From Pinus tabuliformis (taxonomy: Eukaryota > Streptophyta > Pinopsida > Pinales > Pinaceae): a stretch of 64,000 nucleotides of DNA. Under the pieces are notes generated by a model. That model was not told the origin of the DNA. It worked only from the letters and a program-made list of their open reading frames with translations, and made no database searches. The position numbers and the translations under genes are program-made. This document shows, piece by piece, positions 34,401 to 45,101 of this stretch. The stretch covers positions 763,220,720 to 763,284,719 of the forward strand of contig CM062813.1 of the NCBI GenBank assembly GCA_031772625.1, read 5' to 3'. Within the stretch, counting starts at the first letter, position 1; each line of letters opens with the position of its first letter.

Positions 34401-35551
34401 AGCACCATCAAAAACCATTGGGGCACTTCAAATATTGAAACTTAGTGGCCAGATTTCCAAAAATTTCTGCCTTTATTTTTCAAGAAAAAATAACTAGTCT
34501 TTAAATACACTTAAAAGATTTAATATTCACCGTAGCTATTTAAAATTCCTATGGGTAGCTATTTAAAAGTCCTAGGGTAGCTCTCAGACATACATAGTCC
34601 TTCCCGAGATTGGACCACATGACTTGTGGGGACCAAACCTCCCCAACTAACCATTGGATCACATCCTCAAAACTTTATCATTGTTTTCTTGGGCTAGATG
34701 TCATGTCTTTATGGTGTCACATTGAATTTTAATTTGTTTTTAGTTTTATGGTTTTAGAATTGGTTTATTTTTAGTTTTAAGATTTCAGAATTTGTTAAAA
34801 TTTGTAGTAAATAAAATTGTGTAAAAGAGATGCCTAATTTTTTTAAATTTAATGCGGTTTTTTTTTTATATAATTAGATTATTAAAGTTTATGAAAGTGT
34901 ATATAGTTTGTACATTTTAATGTGAGAATGATGTGTTATTTCATTAATATTTAATATAAATTTGATCTATAATGTTAACTTATAATTTTTGGAAAAATAT
35001 GAATACCTTTTTTGTTGTGGATATTAATCAAAATAATAAAATATTTTTATATTTAAATATAAGGGAGATGTATAATTTCTTTTATATTTAGTATGGATTT
35101 TTTATTTAAAAAATATCAATAACCAAAAAAATATTTCGGTATTATCTATAAATAAAATATTTCAATGTTTATACTAAGGTCTATATATAAACTTTATAAT
35201 ATAGAGTTGACATGTAGTATTTAGTAAAATTATTGACCTTTATAGATCCATCTTAATTCCATATCTACCAAGTGCCTAGAGGAATCAAATCTAGGATACA
35301 AATCTATTTTTGAATGCAAAACTTGAGAAATGCTTTCACTTCAAGATATTTTATTCTTCTCTACATCTTGAATTACAGTGAATATATGTTAGCCCTTAAT
35401 AATATTATTTATATTTATATAAATTTCACATCTATATACATAGAAATATTATTATTTTTAATTTTACTAACACACGCACACATAGATCGCATTTTTCGTT
35501 GGCATGTTTTATATTTTTTTAAAATTTAATATTTTAATATGATATGCATAG
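31425..35551. repeat. AT-rich degenerate repeat block (copy 2)
   Basis: Counterpart of 12931-16996. The recurring phrases are the same, including TTATTAACCTTGTAATTTGC at about 32895 and again near 33165, roughly 265 bases apart. No coding or RNA gene signal is visible. A perfect 90-base tandem duplication is listed separately. Confidence 0.6.
33294..33473. repeat. 90-base tandem duplication, copy 2 only
   Basis: Two adjacent 90-base units starting ACTTTCAAACTTGATTGATT (33294-33383 and 33384-33473) appear identical. Copy 1 has only one related unit. Identity of the units marks it as young compared with the divergence between the large copies. Confidence 0.9.
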
Positions 35552-36840
35552 CCTTCCCCCATTGAAATAATGGCTATGTCTATATATCTCATTTATAAGA
35601 ATAATTTATTGAACATGGAAGCCAAGAAGTCTCCTAAAATTGCTTCTAACTCTAGAAGAAAACCTCTACCTTCGACTCTGGTGAGGATAGCATAAGGATG
35701 TCTAGTCTTTGCTACAACATTGGGGATAAAGAAGGATCAAGAAGGAACATGGATTCGAACTTTCTTGCTCCCAATTTATCATTGTCCTGATCATAAAGAA
35801 GGACCAAGTTGCCTTCAACAAAAGTGCGGGGAGAAACAGTTTGGTCAAAATGAGCTTTGACACGTTTCTTTTAAGCTTTGATGACCATCACAGCAATGCG
35901 ACGAGTCTCGTCAAGCCTCTCAAGATACAATAGCCATTCCTCTTCAGGCGAGGTATTCAAAATAAGTTCAATAGCTAATTTGAGTGAAGGGGTTTCGCAT
36001 TTGATCGAAAGAGTTGCCTCTGAACCATACACTAGATGGAATGGAGTGAATCCAGTGGCCATCTTAGCGGAAGTTTTGTAATCCCAAAGAGCTGAGAAAC
36101 ATCAAATGTCGATCCTTTTTGTGCTTCCTAATGGTACATTGAAGCATAGTAATCAAAAATTTATTAACTACCTCAACTTGGCCATTAGCCTGTGGATAAT
36201 AAGGAGTTGATCTTTCATGATGAAGGCCCAACTGAGCAGTCAGCTCTTCCATCATATGCTGATGAAAATGTGATCCATGGTCAGTTACAATGGATTGAGG
36301 AACACCAAAACATGCTATGACATGGTTAAAAAGGAACTGAGTAGCAATGATACCGTTAACATTGTATGTAGGCGTCGCCTCGTCCCATTTAGTAAAATAG
36401 TTGACGACAATGATTATATAACCATGCCCCACAGCCGAGCGAGGGTTACATGTCATGAAATCAATGCCCCATTTAGAAAATGGGCCAATGGTAACTACTG
36501 GGTGTAAGGGTGCGGGCAGGCCACGTTGCTTGTGGTTGAAAATCTGGCATTTGTGGCACTTTTGAAAAGCTGGAATACAATCTTTGAAGATAGAAGCCCA
36601 GAAATAACCTACACAGAGGATTTTCTGAGCGGTGGTGTAGCCTAACATATGACCACCACAGGCACCAGAGTGGCAATCATTCAAGACCCGTTCAGCCTCT
36701 TCTAGGGTGAGACACCTGCGAAGAACAAAGTCCACACCGACCCGATACAATGTATCACCAAGGATCCGATAGGGTTGGGACAGATGCCGAATGTGGCATC
36801 GATCGGATCGAGACAACTCGGATCAGAAAGTCTGGGTTTA
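35552..36840 (-). pseudogene. Gypsy-B integrase
   Basis: The minus-strand frame 36816-36064 is open for 250 codons. It holds the zinc-binding module (H in DCHSGACGGH, C in FQKCHKC), GPFSKWGIDFM with the first catalytic Asp, VTDHGSHF with the second, and PYYPQANGQVEVVNK with the Glu. All three catalytic residues are present, unlike the copy-1 fragment. The C-terminal part continues in another frame (36062-35871, TPFHLVYGSEATLS) and onwards with stops to about 35600. The polypurine tract of the element lies at 35552-35564 on the minus strand. Relatives are Tat-like plant Gypsy integrases. Frameshifts and stops in the C-terminal domain make it a pseudogene. Confidence 0.88.
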
Positions 36841-38300
36841 AAGATAAACGATAATATCTCCATACCATGGGTTGAGAGTGTTGATCAAAAATAGAGTTTC
36901 ATCGGGAATCTACTCAATAAAATCAGTAGAAGTGCTTGCAGACAGAAGGGCAAATATCAACTCAGCAAAAATGAGCGATTTCTTTGATTTGGCGGAAGTA
37001 AACTCTAAATCAAACTCGTCTAGGATAACGATCCATTTTAGTATTTTCCCCCCAGTAATTGACGAGTCAGTATATAGGTCATGGGGTTGCAATCAGAAAT
37101 CACTGTGGTTTTCCATAAAAGGATATAGTGTCGAAATCTTTGGACAGCATGGACTACTGCCAAGGCAAGCTTCTCGACATGGGAATATCGAGACTCAGTA
37201 TCGAGAATATTTTGGCTTAAATAATAAACCACATGCTCATTTCCATCGTCGTCATCCTAAACTAACATCATAGCAATAATAGTATCAGTTACAGCCAAGT
37301 ACAAGAAATAATCGTGTCGATAATTAGGGGGATGCAGTAAAGGAGCACTGATAAGTGTGTCTTTCAAAGCATCGAAGGATTTTTGGGCAACTTCATCCCA
37401 AATGAAAGGGACCCCCTTGTTAAGTAAGCGAGTAAAACCCTTGGTGCTTTAGCGTAATTAGAAACGAATCGATGGAGAAAGTTAGCCTTTCCTTACAGTA
37501 TTTGCAATTGTAGCAATGAAGTGGGGGCGCGTAGGTTGACAATGGCCTCAAATTTTAAAGGATCAATTCAGATACCTTTGCGGGACACCACAAAACCCAA
37601 GAGTCAGCCAGACTCAATGCAAAACACACACTTGTGCGGATTAAGACGGATATTATAATGCCGACATTGCAAAAAGATGGATTTTAAGTGATTCAGATGG
37701 TCATGATGCTTAGCAAAATGAGTTGGTAAGTCATCAAGGTAAGGCTAAACAATGTGTCAAATATCGTGAAACACATAAGACATTGCTCTTTGGAAGGTAG
37801 CGCCAACATTTTTTAAACCAAAAGGAAGCTTTTTATAAGCAAAAGTGCCCCAAGGATAGATAAAGGCCATTTTATGTTGATCAACAAGTGAAATGTTGAT
37901 CTGGTTGTAGCCAGAAAAACCATCCATGAACGAGAAAATCTCACTCCCGGCACACTCATCGATGATCTGATCAATAAATGGAGTGGGATAATTGTCTTTT
38001 GGACATGCGCGATTGATATCGTGGTAATTAACATAGACACAGATTGTGACCTACCTTTTAGCAACAAGGACAATATTGGACACCCAATTTGTCAATGGGA
38101 TGGGATAAATAAAACCAGCTTTTAAAAGCTTCTCCACTTCTGCTTTAATAACAATAGCCTTTTGAGGATGTACGGGGTGAAGTCGTTGGCGAACAAGCTT
38201 GACACCAGGATAAGTTTGGATTTCATGCTCCACTATTGTTAGATCAATACCAGGCATTTCATCGTATGACCATGAGAAGACATCTCGAAATTATTTTCAA
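36841..38300 (-). pseudogene. Gypsy-B reverse transcriptase and RNase H
   Basis: The region begins near 38257 with MPGIDLTIVEHEI, the start expected for RT of Tat-like Gypsy elements. It reads on through LLKAGFIYPI and NWVSNIVLVAKR, motif A (FMDGFSGYNQI), GTFAYKKLPFGL and the catalytic YLDD box at about 37730-37741. RNase H follows, with the segment ESRYSHVEKLALAVVHAVQRFRHY around 37200-37130 being the clearest. Many stops (at about 38053 and 37740, for example) and frame changes show it is dead. The large-duplication border (37042) lies in the RNase H with no break, proof that this locus is the original. Confidence 0.85.
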
Positions 38301-39445
38301 AGTTGAGTGTAAACCCTGATCTCATCTGGAGAACAGGAAACCCCAATATGAATGTTCTCGACAATTCCAAGTTTAATGGAAATGTCTAGAGGCATAGTAG
38401 CAATGATGTTTCTCATATTACCATCCGACGGGACTTCATGCACTAGGATAGGTGTTTGAAGTGGAGGTGTGGGGCAATGTTAAACAAACACTTCAAGACA
38501 TGAAGGCATCTCACTGAGGCTAGAAAGAAATGAAGAACGATGATGGAGACTGCTCCAAAGATTTTCGTCTAGAGACATGACCTCAAAAATACTCTCATTG
38601 CTGGGGAATGTCTCGTTCAAGGGATCCGGAGAATCCCAAGAACCAAGCCAAGGAGATGGCACATAAGTGTCTAGGTTCATACTAAAAACAATATGACTTT
38701 CTGAAGCGGCCATCGAAGCTAAGACAATTTCTTGATAATTTTTCTCCAATAGACTTAAAGGCATAGAATCACCCAATGAATCAATTTCATCTGGAGTTGG
38801 AATAATCCAAGGATCCGTATAAACCAATATCATATTGATTGAAGTAACATTTGAAGGTGGGAGAGTAAAAGTACCCATTAAAGCAGAGTCTTTAAAGAGA
38901 CCTTCCCCCACACTCTCATAAGGAATCTCAATATTTCTCACATAAGGGACGTTGTCGTTCGATGAACCAGAAGAGAAGAAAGACAGTTGGTCAAAGATGA
39001 CAATTTTTTCCTTCGTGAGGAAAACGAAGCACCTGGAATAAAGAGGAAACCACACAAAACATAGTGTGGTCCATCTGCGCCTGAGAAGAAGGTTGTAGTT
39101 GATATTTTCATCTACAATTTCCACTTCTAATTCAATGGTATTTCCTTGCAATGTAATTGGAAAGTTCGTGAGAATACCATATGGATGGGAGCCTCTACCA
39201 TCAAAGGCCTCCAAAGTGTTTGAGGACCGGTTAAGAGAAGGAGAGCCAATGGCCTTCCAACACGAAACAGACATGATGCAGGTAGAAGCACCTTCATCAA
39301 TAACAGTATGATGGATCGTCTTTCCTCTGATAAAAACCTGTATGAGAAAAGCAATCTGATGAGGAACGTGGTTTTCAAGATCAAAGGTAATCATACTCAA
39401 ATTGGAAGGAACAATAGTGCCTATAGAACACAACAATGACTCCAA
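38301..39445 (-). pseudogene. Gypsy-B protease region
   Basis: Minus-strand frame 39445-38480 (321 codons) carries an aspartic protease. The active-site segment reads VIDEGASTCIMS (near 39300), in which the usual D-S/T-G is D-E-G, a variant common in Tat-like plant elements. It is followed by SCWKAIGSP and, about 50 residues on, an IELEVEIVDENINYNLLLRR strand pair. The C-terminal two thirds are a low-complexity acidic linker leading to the RT. Protease would mature the Gag-Pol polyprotein. It is the longest undamaged frame of the element, but the flanking gag and RT are broken. Confidence 0.8.
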
Positions 39446-39849
39446 TGCATTGGACAGGTTTGAAGAACCTCCAAGGCAGACATCGTCGAAGGTGCTTGAG
39501 ATAAATCCTCAACAATATTGTAGTGTTGTGATGCTCTAGCATTCAAATTATAAGATGATTTTCAAAGTACACCCTTGGGAGGTGGTCGGATTACAGACTC
39601 ACTATTATGATGCTTAATATGGAGTGGACCATAACTGGATGGAGTAGAAGTAGAAGGTATATCGGTGACTTCTTTCTCCACTGTCTACTTATGCGTGGTT
39701 TGATAGTCCTTTGTTCAAGTAGCAATTGAAATAGGTGGTGAACCTTGCATCATGAAAACTTGGGAACCAGAGGAGGCAAATGATTGTGGTTGGTCTACCA
39801 AATGCGTCTGCTGAGATGGAAAAGGTTCTTTAAAACATCTAGAGTCCCT

Positions 39850-41046
39850 TTCAACAGGCGATTAACTTTAGAGCGTCAGGGACAATATTTGGTGTAATGA
39901 TCTTCCTCATAGACGAGGCAAGGATATTTCGACTTCCTCTTCGAAGCATCATCAACATATGATTTGGGTGGATCCAATTTTGGGGCATTAGTTTTGGCTT
40001 TACCTTTTCCCTTTTTCTTACCTTTGGAGGCCTTATCTGCTGAGGTATACTGAACAGCATGCACCTCAGAGGTTTTACCAGGATTCGATGAATTTTTCGA
40101 AGGATTATTGGGACCAGTGTTTGTAACAAATTTCTTATTCAAAGAAGCTTTCATGGAAGTCTGAGACACGGAACCAATTACACCATCAACAGGTGGCACA
40201 TCAAGATAATTTGATGATGTTAGATCTAAAGATGGTCTCGGAGCATCAGGCAACATCTCATACAATGTGCCAGATTGGAAATAGACTAAGTCTAGATACT
40301 GAGCACGAGCAATAGCATTCTCTTCCGTAACACATCCAGCCATAGCAATATCCTTAGAAATCTTATTAATGAATGATTTTGTGAACCATTCAGTCAAAAA
40401 CTCTTCAACAATCTCGAATTAGATGAGGCGATGCTGACGTCTCCATTCATGGATATGATTGAAAATGTGGGTCGCGGTATCTTGCTTAAGGGATGTGAGA
40501 AAATGAGTTCCATTTTCATATCGAACTGACAATTGGAAGTGTGTGAGGAATTCCATAGCCAAAGAGTTGAAGTCAACATAGGTACCTCGAGGCAACTCGA
40601 TATACCATTTTGTGGTAGCACTTGTGAGGGTTCTCTGAAAGAGGTGAAGATGGATAGAATCATCGACATACAAATTGGAGGAGCACCATAGGTGATATGT
40701 CATCACATGGGCTTGCGGGTCCTCCTTAGACTTTCCTTCGAATTTGGGGAAATCGCTTGGAATTTTAGTTGGAACTGGAGGCCAGTAAGGCAAATGAAGA
40801 ATGGGATCATTCGTGAGCCGTGAGACATCAGGCAGTTCCAATGTAGCCAAGAAAGGAAATTGTGTGTTGAACGGCAATATAGGGTTTTTGAGGAGACCCA
40901 AACTGCGGGTTCCATCCTTGTTGGTAAGGATTTTTCCCCCATATTGGAGGATTTTGTCCATACGAGACCTGATTTTTCCCCCACTGAGGGTTACCTTGAC
41001 CATAAGGTGGATTTTTTCTAGGGTAGGTTTGATATTGACCTACCAT
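39850..41046 (-). pseudogene. Gypsy-B Gag core and nucleocapsid
   Basis: Frames 41003-40419 and 40397-39876 on the minus strand are consecutive parts of one Gag separated by a TAG near 40420. The first contains the capsid core (LPYWPPVPTKIPSDFPKFEGKSKEDP..., then FQRTLTSATTKWYIELP and LAMEFLTHF), the retrotransposon Gag fold. The second ends in a Lys-rich stretch (KGKKKGKGKAK) and a reduced zinc knuckle, YPCLVYEEDHYTKYCP, in which one Cys of the usual set appears replaced by Tyr. Gag packages the element RNA. The N-terminal part lies at 43918-45101, beyond an inserted solo LTR. Confidence 0.85.
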
Positions 41047-41509
41047 AGGCCATTGATAAGCATTGTATGCGGCATATGGGTTATAAGGTTGTTGAACCTG
41101 TTGACCCTGAACCTGAAGAGACTGACCCTGCTGCTACAGGGGTTGACCTTGGGCTTGCAAGGGTTGACCTTGTTGATACGCATATAAAGCTTGTTGCTAC
41201 CAAGGTTGACCTTGTTGCTACAAAGGCTGACTTTGTTGCTGTAAAGGTTGACCTTGTTGCTGCAAAGGTTGGCCTTGCGAGTACAAAGGTTGAGTAGACA
41301 GCTGAACAAACTGAGTTTGCTGCTACAAAGGTTGCTGAGATTGTAGAAAAGGTTGCCCCTATTGTTGTAATAGTTTCCCTTACTGCTGCAATGTTTTCCC
41401 TTGTTGCTGCAAATATTGTCCTTGCTATTGCAAAGGTTTTCCTTGCTGTTGTAAAGGTTACCCTTGTTGTTGCAAAGGTTGTCTTTGCTACTGCAAGGGC
41501 TGTTGGATA
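41047..41509 (-). repeat. Gln-rich heptapeptide minisatellite in Gypsy-B gag
   Basis: Read on the minus strand this is a degenerate 21-base repeat encoding PLQQQGQ-like heptapeptides over roughly 400 bases, part of the Pro/Gln-rich Gag linker. Many units now carry TAG where CAG is expected. Plus-strand and alternate-frame open stretches here (for example 40801-41187 and 41545-41081) are by-products of the repeat. Confidence 0.75.
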
Positions 41510-42081
41510 GTTCCTGTTGGACAGTTCCAACGAAGAGGAGCACACAGAGACCGATCAAAGGAGCATAGAGAAATAGCGGAGGACACAGCCATCGGAGCAA
41601 CAGAGGAGTAAACAGAGCTATCAGAGCCATAGAGGAAGCAGACAGGATCAGGAGCCTATCGGGAGCAGAACTCATATACAACCACAGATAACAACTATCG
41701 GGAGCCTATCGGGAGCAGAACAGCTATCAAGAGCCTATCGGGAGCCATCAGGAGCAGAACTCATATAGATATATCCAGTTACGTTTATCGGGCTTATAAA
41801 ACCCATGTATGCATGCTTTAACGTTATCGGCGGTTAAAAACCATATAAACTATGCATATATGTGTCTAACACTATCGGAGGTGAAAACGGAGGTTAAGGC
41901 GTATACATAGACAAATACACTATTGAAGGAGAAAAACACATATACATATGGCTTAACACTATCGGCGGGCTCATATTACAAGCACACTATCGGCGAAGAA
42001 ATTTACATATATAAAGGCATATATATGTATATCGACGACATCGCTAATCGGCAGTTCAGCTATGTGCCACCACTGAAACCT

Positions 42082-42700
42082 CCGATTGCGATAAGCATGT
42101 GGACCCGACAGGAATATTGACTGTGGCTTAATATCATATCGCATCTGGTACATAATATTATATCACATCAGCACTTTGGGAGCAGCATTACAGTGTGTCA
42201 AGTAGACCATTGCGATCGCCGATAGCGATATCGCATCAGCATTTCGGAGCGGGTATCGGGAGTGGTAAAGGCCCTGCCTCCGATTGCGATAATATATGCA
42301 GACCCGATGGCATATCACAGTTAGATTGAATGCAATATCGCATCCGCCCATCGCTATGCTACACAGAGGGTTGTCCGACTTACGATCGCCGATTGCGATA
42401 AGTATGTGGACCCGACGGGCATATAAATTATGGTTTAATACCATATCGCATCCGGTCCATCGGATCGGCCCATCGGCCATCGGCGATGTCATGAGGAGCG
42501 GACCCGATACAGGAATAGTTGCGGGTGAATTAAAATTGAAGTCCGGCTCTTTAATAAGTTTCACCTGTTTTTCATATATTTCCTGTGTAACTCAAAAATG
42601 CCTTGCGCGCGGTTTGAAGGGCCAAAATGCATATGATAACGGTTCCGATAGTTCAGGAGGCTGAACTACGCCGGTTGCGATTGCGATCAGGACGTGGCAG
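42082..42700 (+). repeat. CCGATTGCGATAAG repeats within the solo LTR
   Basis: The phrase CCGATTGCGATAAGYATGTG plus GACCCGAYGGCATA and a following ATATCGCATC recurs at 42082, 42280 and 42389, with a fourth weaker copy near 42672. Spacing is irregular (198 and 109 bases between the first three). Repeats of CTATCGGGAGC are found at 41655-41760. CG-rich palindromic repeats in LTRs are a known property of Sireviruses. Confidence 0.75.
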
Positions 42701-43486
42701 GTTCGTTAAACAATGCCATCCCTTTGTGTGCCTCCTATCATGAGAAAACATGAGCGTTGTGACAGTTTTCCGAATATGTGTCCTCTGCGTATGACTTGGA
42801 CTTGGCCATTGATTCAACGTGTCTTGTGAGCATGAATAGACAAAGGAAACCGAAAGATGGGAAGCTGAAGAAGCAAGCGAGCACAGAGGAAATGACAGCG
42901 AGCATTGAGGAAGTCCAAGAGGCGGTGTAAGAGGAAACGAATGGACAGAGGCACAGGAATGCATAAAACAATAACAACAGAAGACTGTGGTTGCTGTTGT
43001 TTTTTTGAAGCAGCAGAGGTGGTCAAGCATTGTATGAAGTTGCTGGTGAACGCTGTTGCAGCTTTTGAACACTGTTGGAGCTGATGGTGTTGTGAAGAAC
43101 GGGCTCAGTTGTTGAAGGCTGTTGAACGCTGTGGGAATAAGCTGGAGGAGACAGAGGCAGTGAGAGGATCCAGAAAAACAGAAAGAGGGCCGCAAGACTA
43201 ATAAGACAGCAGACAGTCAAAAGGGAGAAGCAGCTAGCAGAAAACATAAACTTGAGCAAGAAGTTGTTCTTTATGCAGAGCTTAGTGCAGCTAACAATAG
43301 ACTGACTAGAGTTGTGTGAAGACATTATCAGAGAGCATGAAGGCTATTGGAGAATATGCATAGGCAGTGTGCAGAGCTGTGAAGACTCATCCATAAGAAG
43401 ACATGGTTGTCATTGATACTATAGTTTGGAGATTACAGTGAAGCTGAAAATAGACAGAACTCAGTAGAGAAGAGTTCTGAGAACAT

Positions 43487-43660
43487 AAGGATTGGATTCC
43501 TTGGGGTTGGTGCCTCAAAAGTGAGAAGGATAGGAGTCCTTGGGGTTGGTGCCTCAAAAGTGAGAAAGGATTGGAGTCCTTAGGGTTGGTGCCTCAGAAG
43601 CAAGAAGGATTGGGGCTGGTGCCTTAGAAGTATGGAAGGATTGAAGTCCTTGGGAGTTGG
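43487..43660 (+). repeat. 39-40 base tandem repeat near the solo LTR end
   Basis: Four to five units of about 39-40 bases, each AAGGATTGGAGTCCTTGGGG-like then TTGGTGCCTC and an A/G-rich tail, start at 43487, 43526, 43566 and 43605. Each contains an inverted repeat GGAGTCC/GGATTCC-like core. The fourth unit is shortened. Confidence 0.85.
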
Positions 43661-43917
43661 TGCTCCTAAGTCCAAGATTGGTGTCTTGGCAAAATAGAGT
43701 TGGTGCTCTGGAGGTTGGAGCCTCACCAAAGTCCAAGTTGGAGCTTGGCAATTGATTGTGACCATCTATATATTGTATCTATTTTACTGCACAGTTATAT
43801 TAATAAAAGCATTTATTCTTGTTGTTCATTTTGTGTTCTGAATATATATGTTTTAACTAGTAAAACAATAGTGGGAAAAAGGAATATTGATTCACCCCCC
43901 CCCCAGTATTTCCAACA

Positions 43918-45101
43918 GTTCCTTGGGATATACCCTGTGGGTATTGGTAATTTCCGTATTGAATATGATCATATCCACCAGAAATAACGGATTGACCAGG
44001 CTGGACATAAGCTCCTGCTTGAGGAATGTAAGATGGATTAACCAAGGCTTGTGGACCATATGTGACATAAGCCTGTTGAAGTGGAATCTAAGCCATATAA
44101 GGTTGTTGATATTGGATGTTACCTGACCCGGATGGACCAACAAGGTTAGGAATACCACCATAGTAAGTTTGAATAACTCCAACCATGTGAATTTGTAATC
44201 CACTCACATTGGTTTCACCTGACAAAAGAGGAGTATTCAGATCTTGCCCCCCAGGCGGTGGCACATTCTGTCCACTTAATGGAGGGGTAGAAGAACTAAC
44301 TGAAACCTAACCTGAAACTATCGGTTGTACTAGAAGGGTCTTTTGAAATGACGAGACAAGCTGAGATGGAATCATGGGTTGAATTGGAACTGACGTGACA
44401 TCAGTTTGTAGAAAAGTTCAGAGGGCGCGTTATGAATGAGCGGACCAAATGTAGGTATAACATTTGAAGACCAAATGGGATTTTGATACAACGACGAAGC
44501 ACTAGGAGTACCTGAAACTAACTGAGCTAAGGTTGTATAACCAGGTGGTAACATGGTTCTACTAGTTTCAGGAAGGGTGAGAGATGTAACTCTTCCTATA
44601 AAAGGAAAGCCTTCTGGAGGAAATTCATACCCTTGTTCATCATTGACATGAGAAGTATGGGTAGTGAAAACTCCTGAATGACCCAGAGAAGAGGTTGGGA
44701 TTTCACCCTCGGCTCCATAGATGGAAACAACTGGTGGCGAGGAATCCAAGATGTGTGAGGAGATAACTCCAAAGGAATATCAGGCCAATAATAAGGATTG
44801 TAAGGATGTTGAGGAGATATCACAACAGAATCGAATAACGGATATGGTGGATGAATAAAATCCTTTGCAAACTCTCAGGGGTCTGAATAGGATTGTTTGG
44901 AGTCTCAGGATCAGATTCTTGAGGTGACCAAGAATCTGATGTTGGTGGACGAGAAGATAGGGGTTGGATACTTGGAATAATCCCAAGTTCAAAACATTGA
45001 TCTTCAAGTGATTGAGGAAGCTCTGGATGAACTCCTTTGGAGGACCCTTCAGTATCAGACAATGAAGGGGAACTGTGAGATGAACTCAATGGTTCAACCA
45101 C
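43918..45101 (-). pseudogene. Gypsy-B Gag N-terminal Pro/Gln-rich region
   Basis: Starts at about 45101 with an acidic, Ser/Pro-rich segment (SSSHSSPSLSDTEGSS). It continues, with frame changes near 44830 and 44740, through HPYNPYYWPDIP and SGVFTTHTSHVNDEQG, and into a Tyr/Gln/Gly-rich stretch (VQPGQSVISGGYDHIQYGNY) that runs straight up to the inserted solo LTR at 43917. Beyond the insertion the Gln-rich heptapeptide array follows. The composition fits the disordered N-terminal Gag arm of Tat-like elements. Several stops, mostly TAG, are present. The exact start codon is uncertain. Confidence 0.6.

Larger units (their letters stand above)
22376..37042 (+). repeat. Segmental duplication, copy 2 (source locus)
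   Basis: 14.67 kb direct repeat of 3849-18487. Both borders lie inside elements that continue beyond them without a break: the MITE/RT on the left and Gypsy-B RNase H/RT on the right. This makes it the ancestral arrangement. It differs from copy 1 by scattered substitutions, the local expansions at 15482-16022 (copy 1) and 33294-33473 (copy 2), and a replaced stretch inside the integrase MITE near 26537-26565. Confidence 0.9.
41515..43917 (+). mobile_element. Sirevirus-type solo LTR (2.4 kb) in Gypsy-B gag
   Basis: Starts TGTTGG, ends ATTCAC, a C-run, then CAGTATTTCCAACA, the same terminal signature as the Sirevirus LTR ending at 62703. It is flanked by a perfect 5-base duplication GTTCC (41510-41514 and 43918-43922). 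On either side the Gypsy-B Gag Pro/Gln-rich region continues. There is no internal region, so it is a solo LTR left by LTR-LTR recombination. It is richer in CG than its surroundings. Short minus-strand open frames in it (42653-43325) have no recognisable domain. Confidence 0.9.

Noticed and set aside
41067..41297. Val/Asp-rich plus-strand repeats and Lys/Asn/Ser-rich minus-strand repeats (to 41681)
   Set aside because: Alternative frames of the Gypsy-B Gln-rich minisatellite.
42653..43325. Overlapping minus-strand frames of 180 and 100 codons
   Set aside because: They lie wholly in a solo LTR with clean target duplications, with Ser/Cys/Phe-rich composition and no domain.
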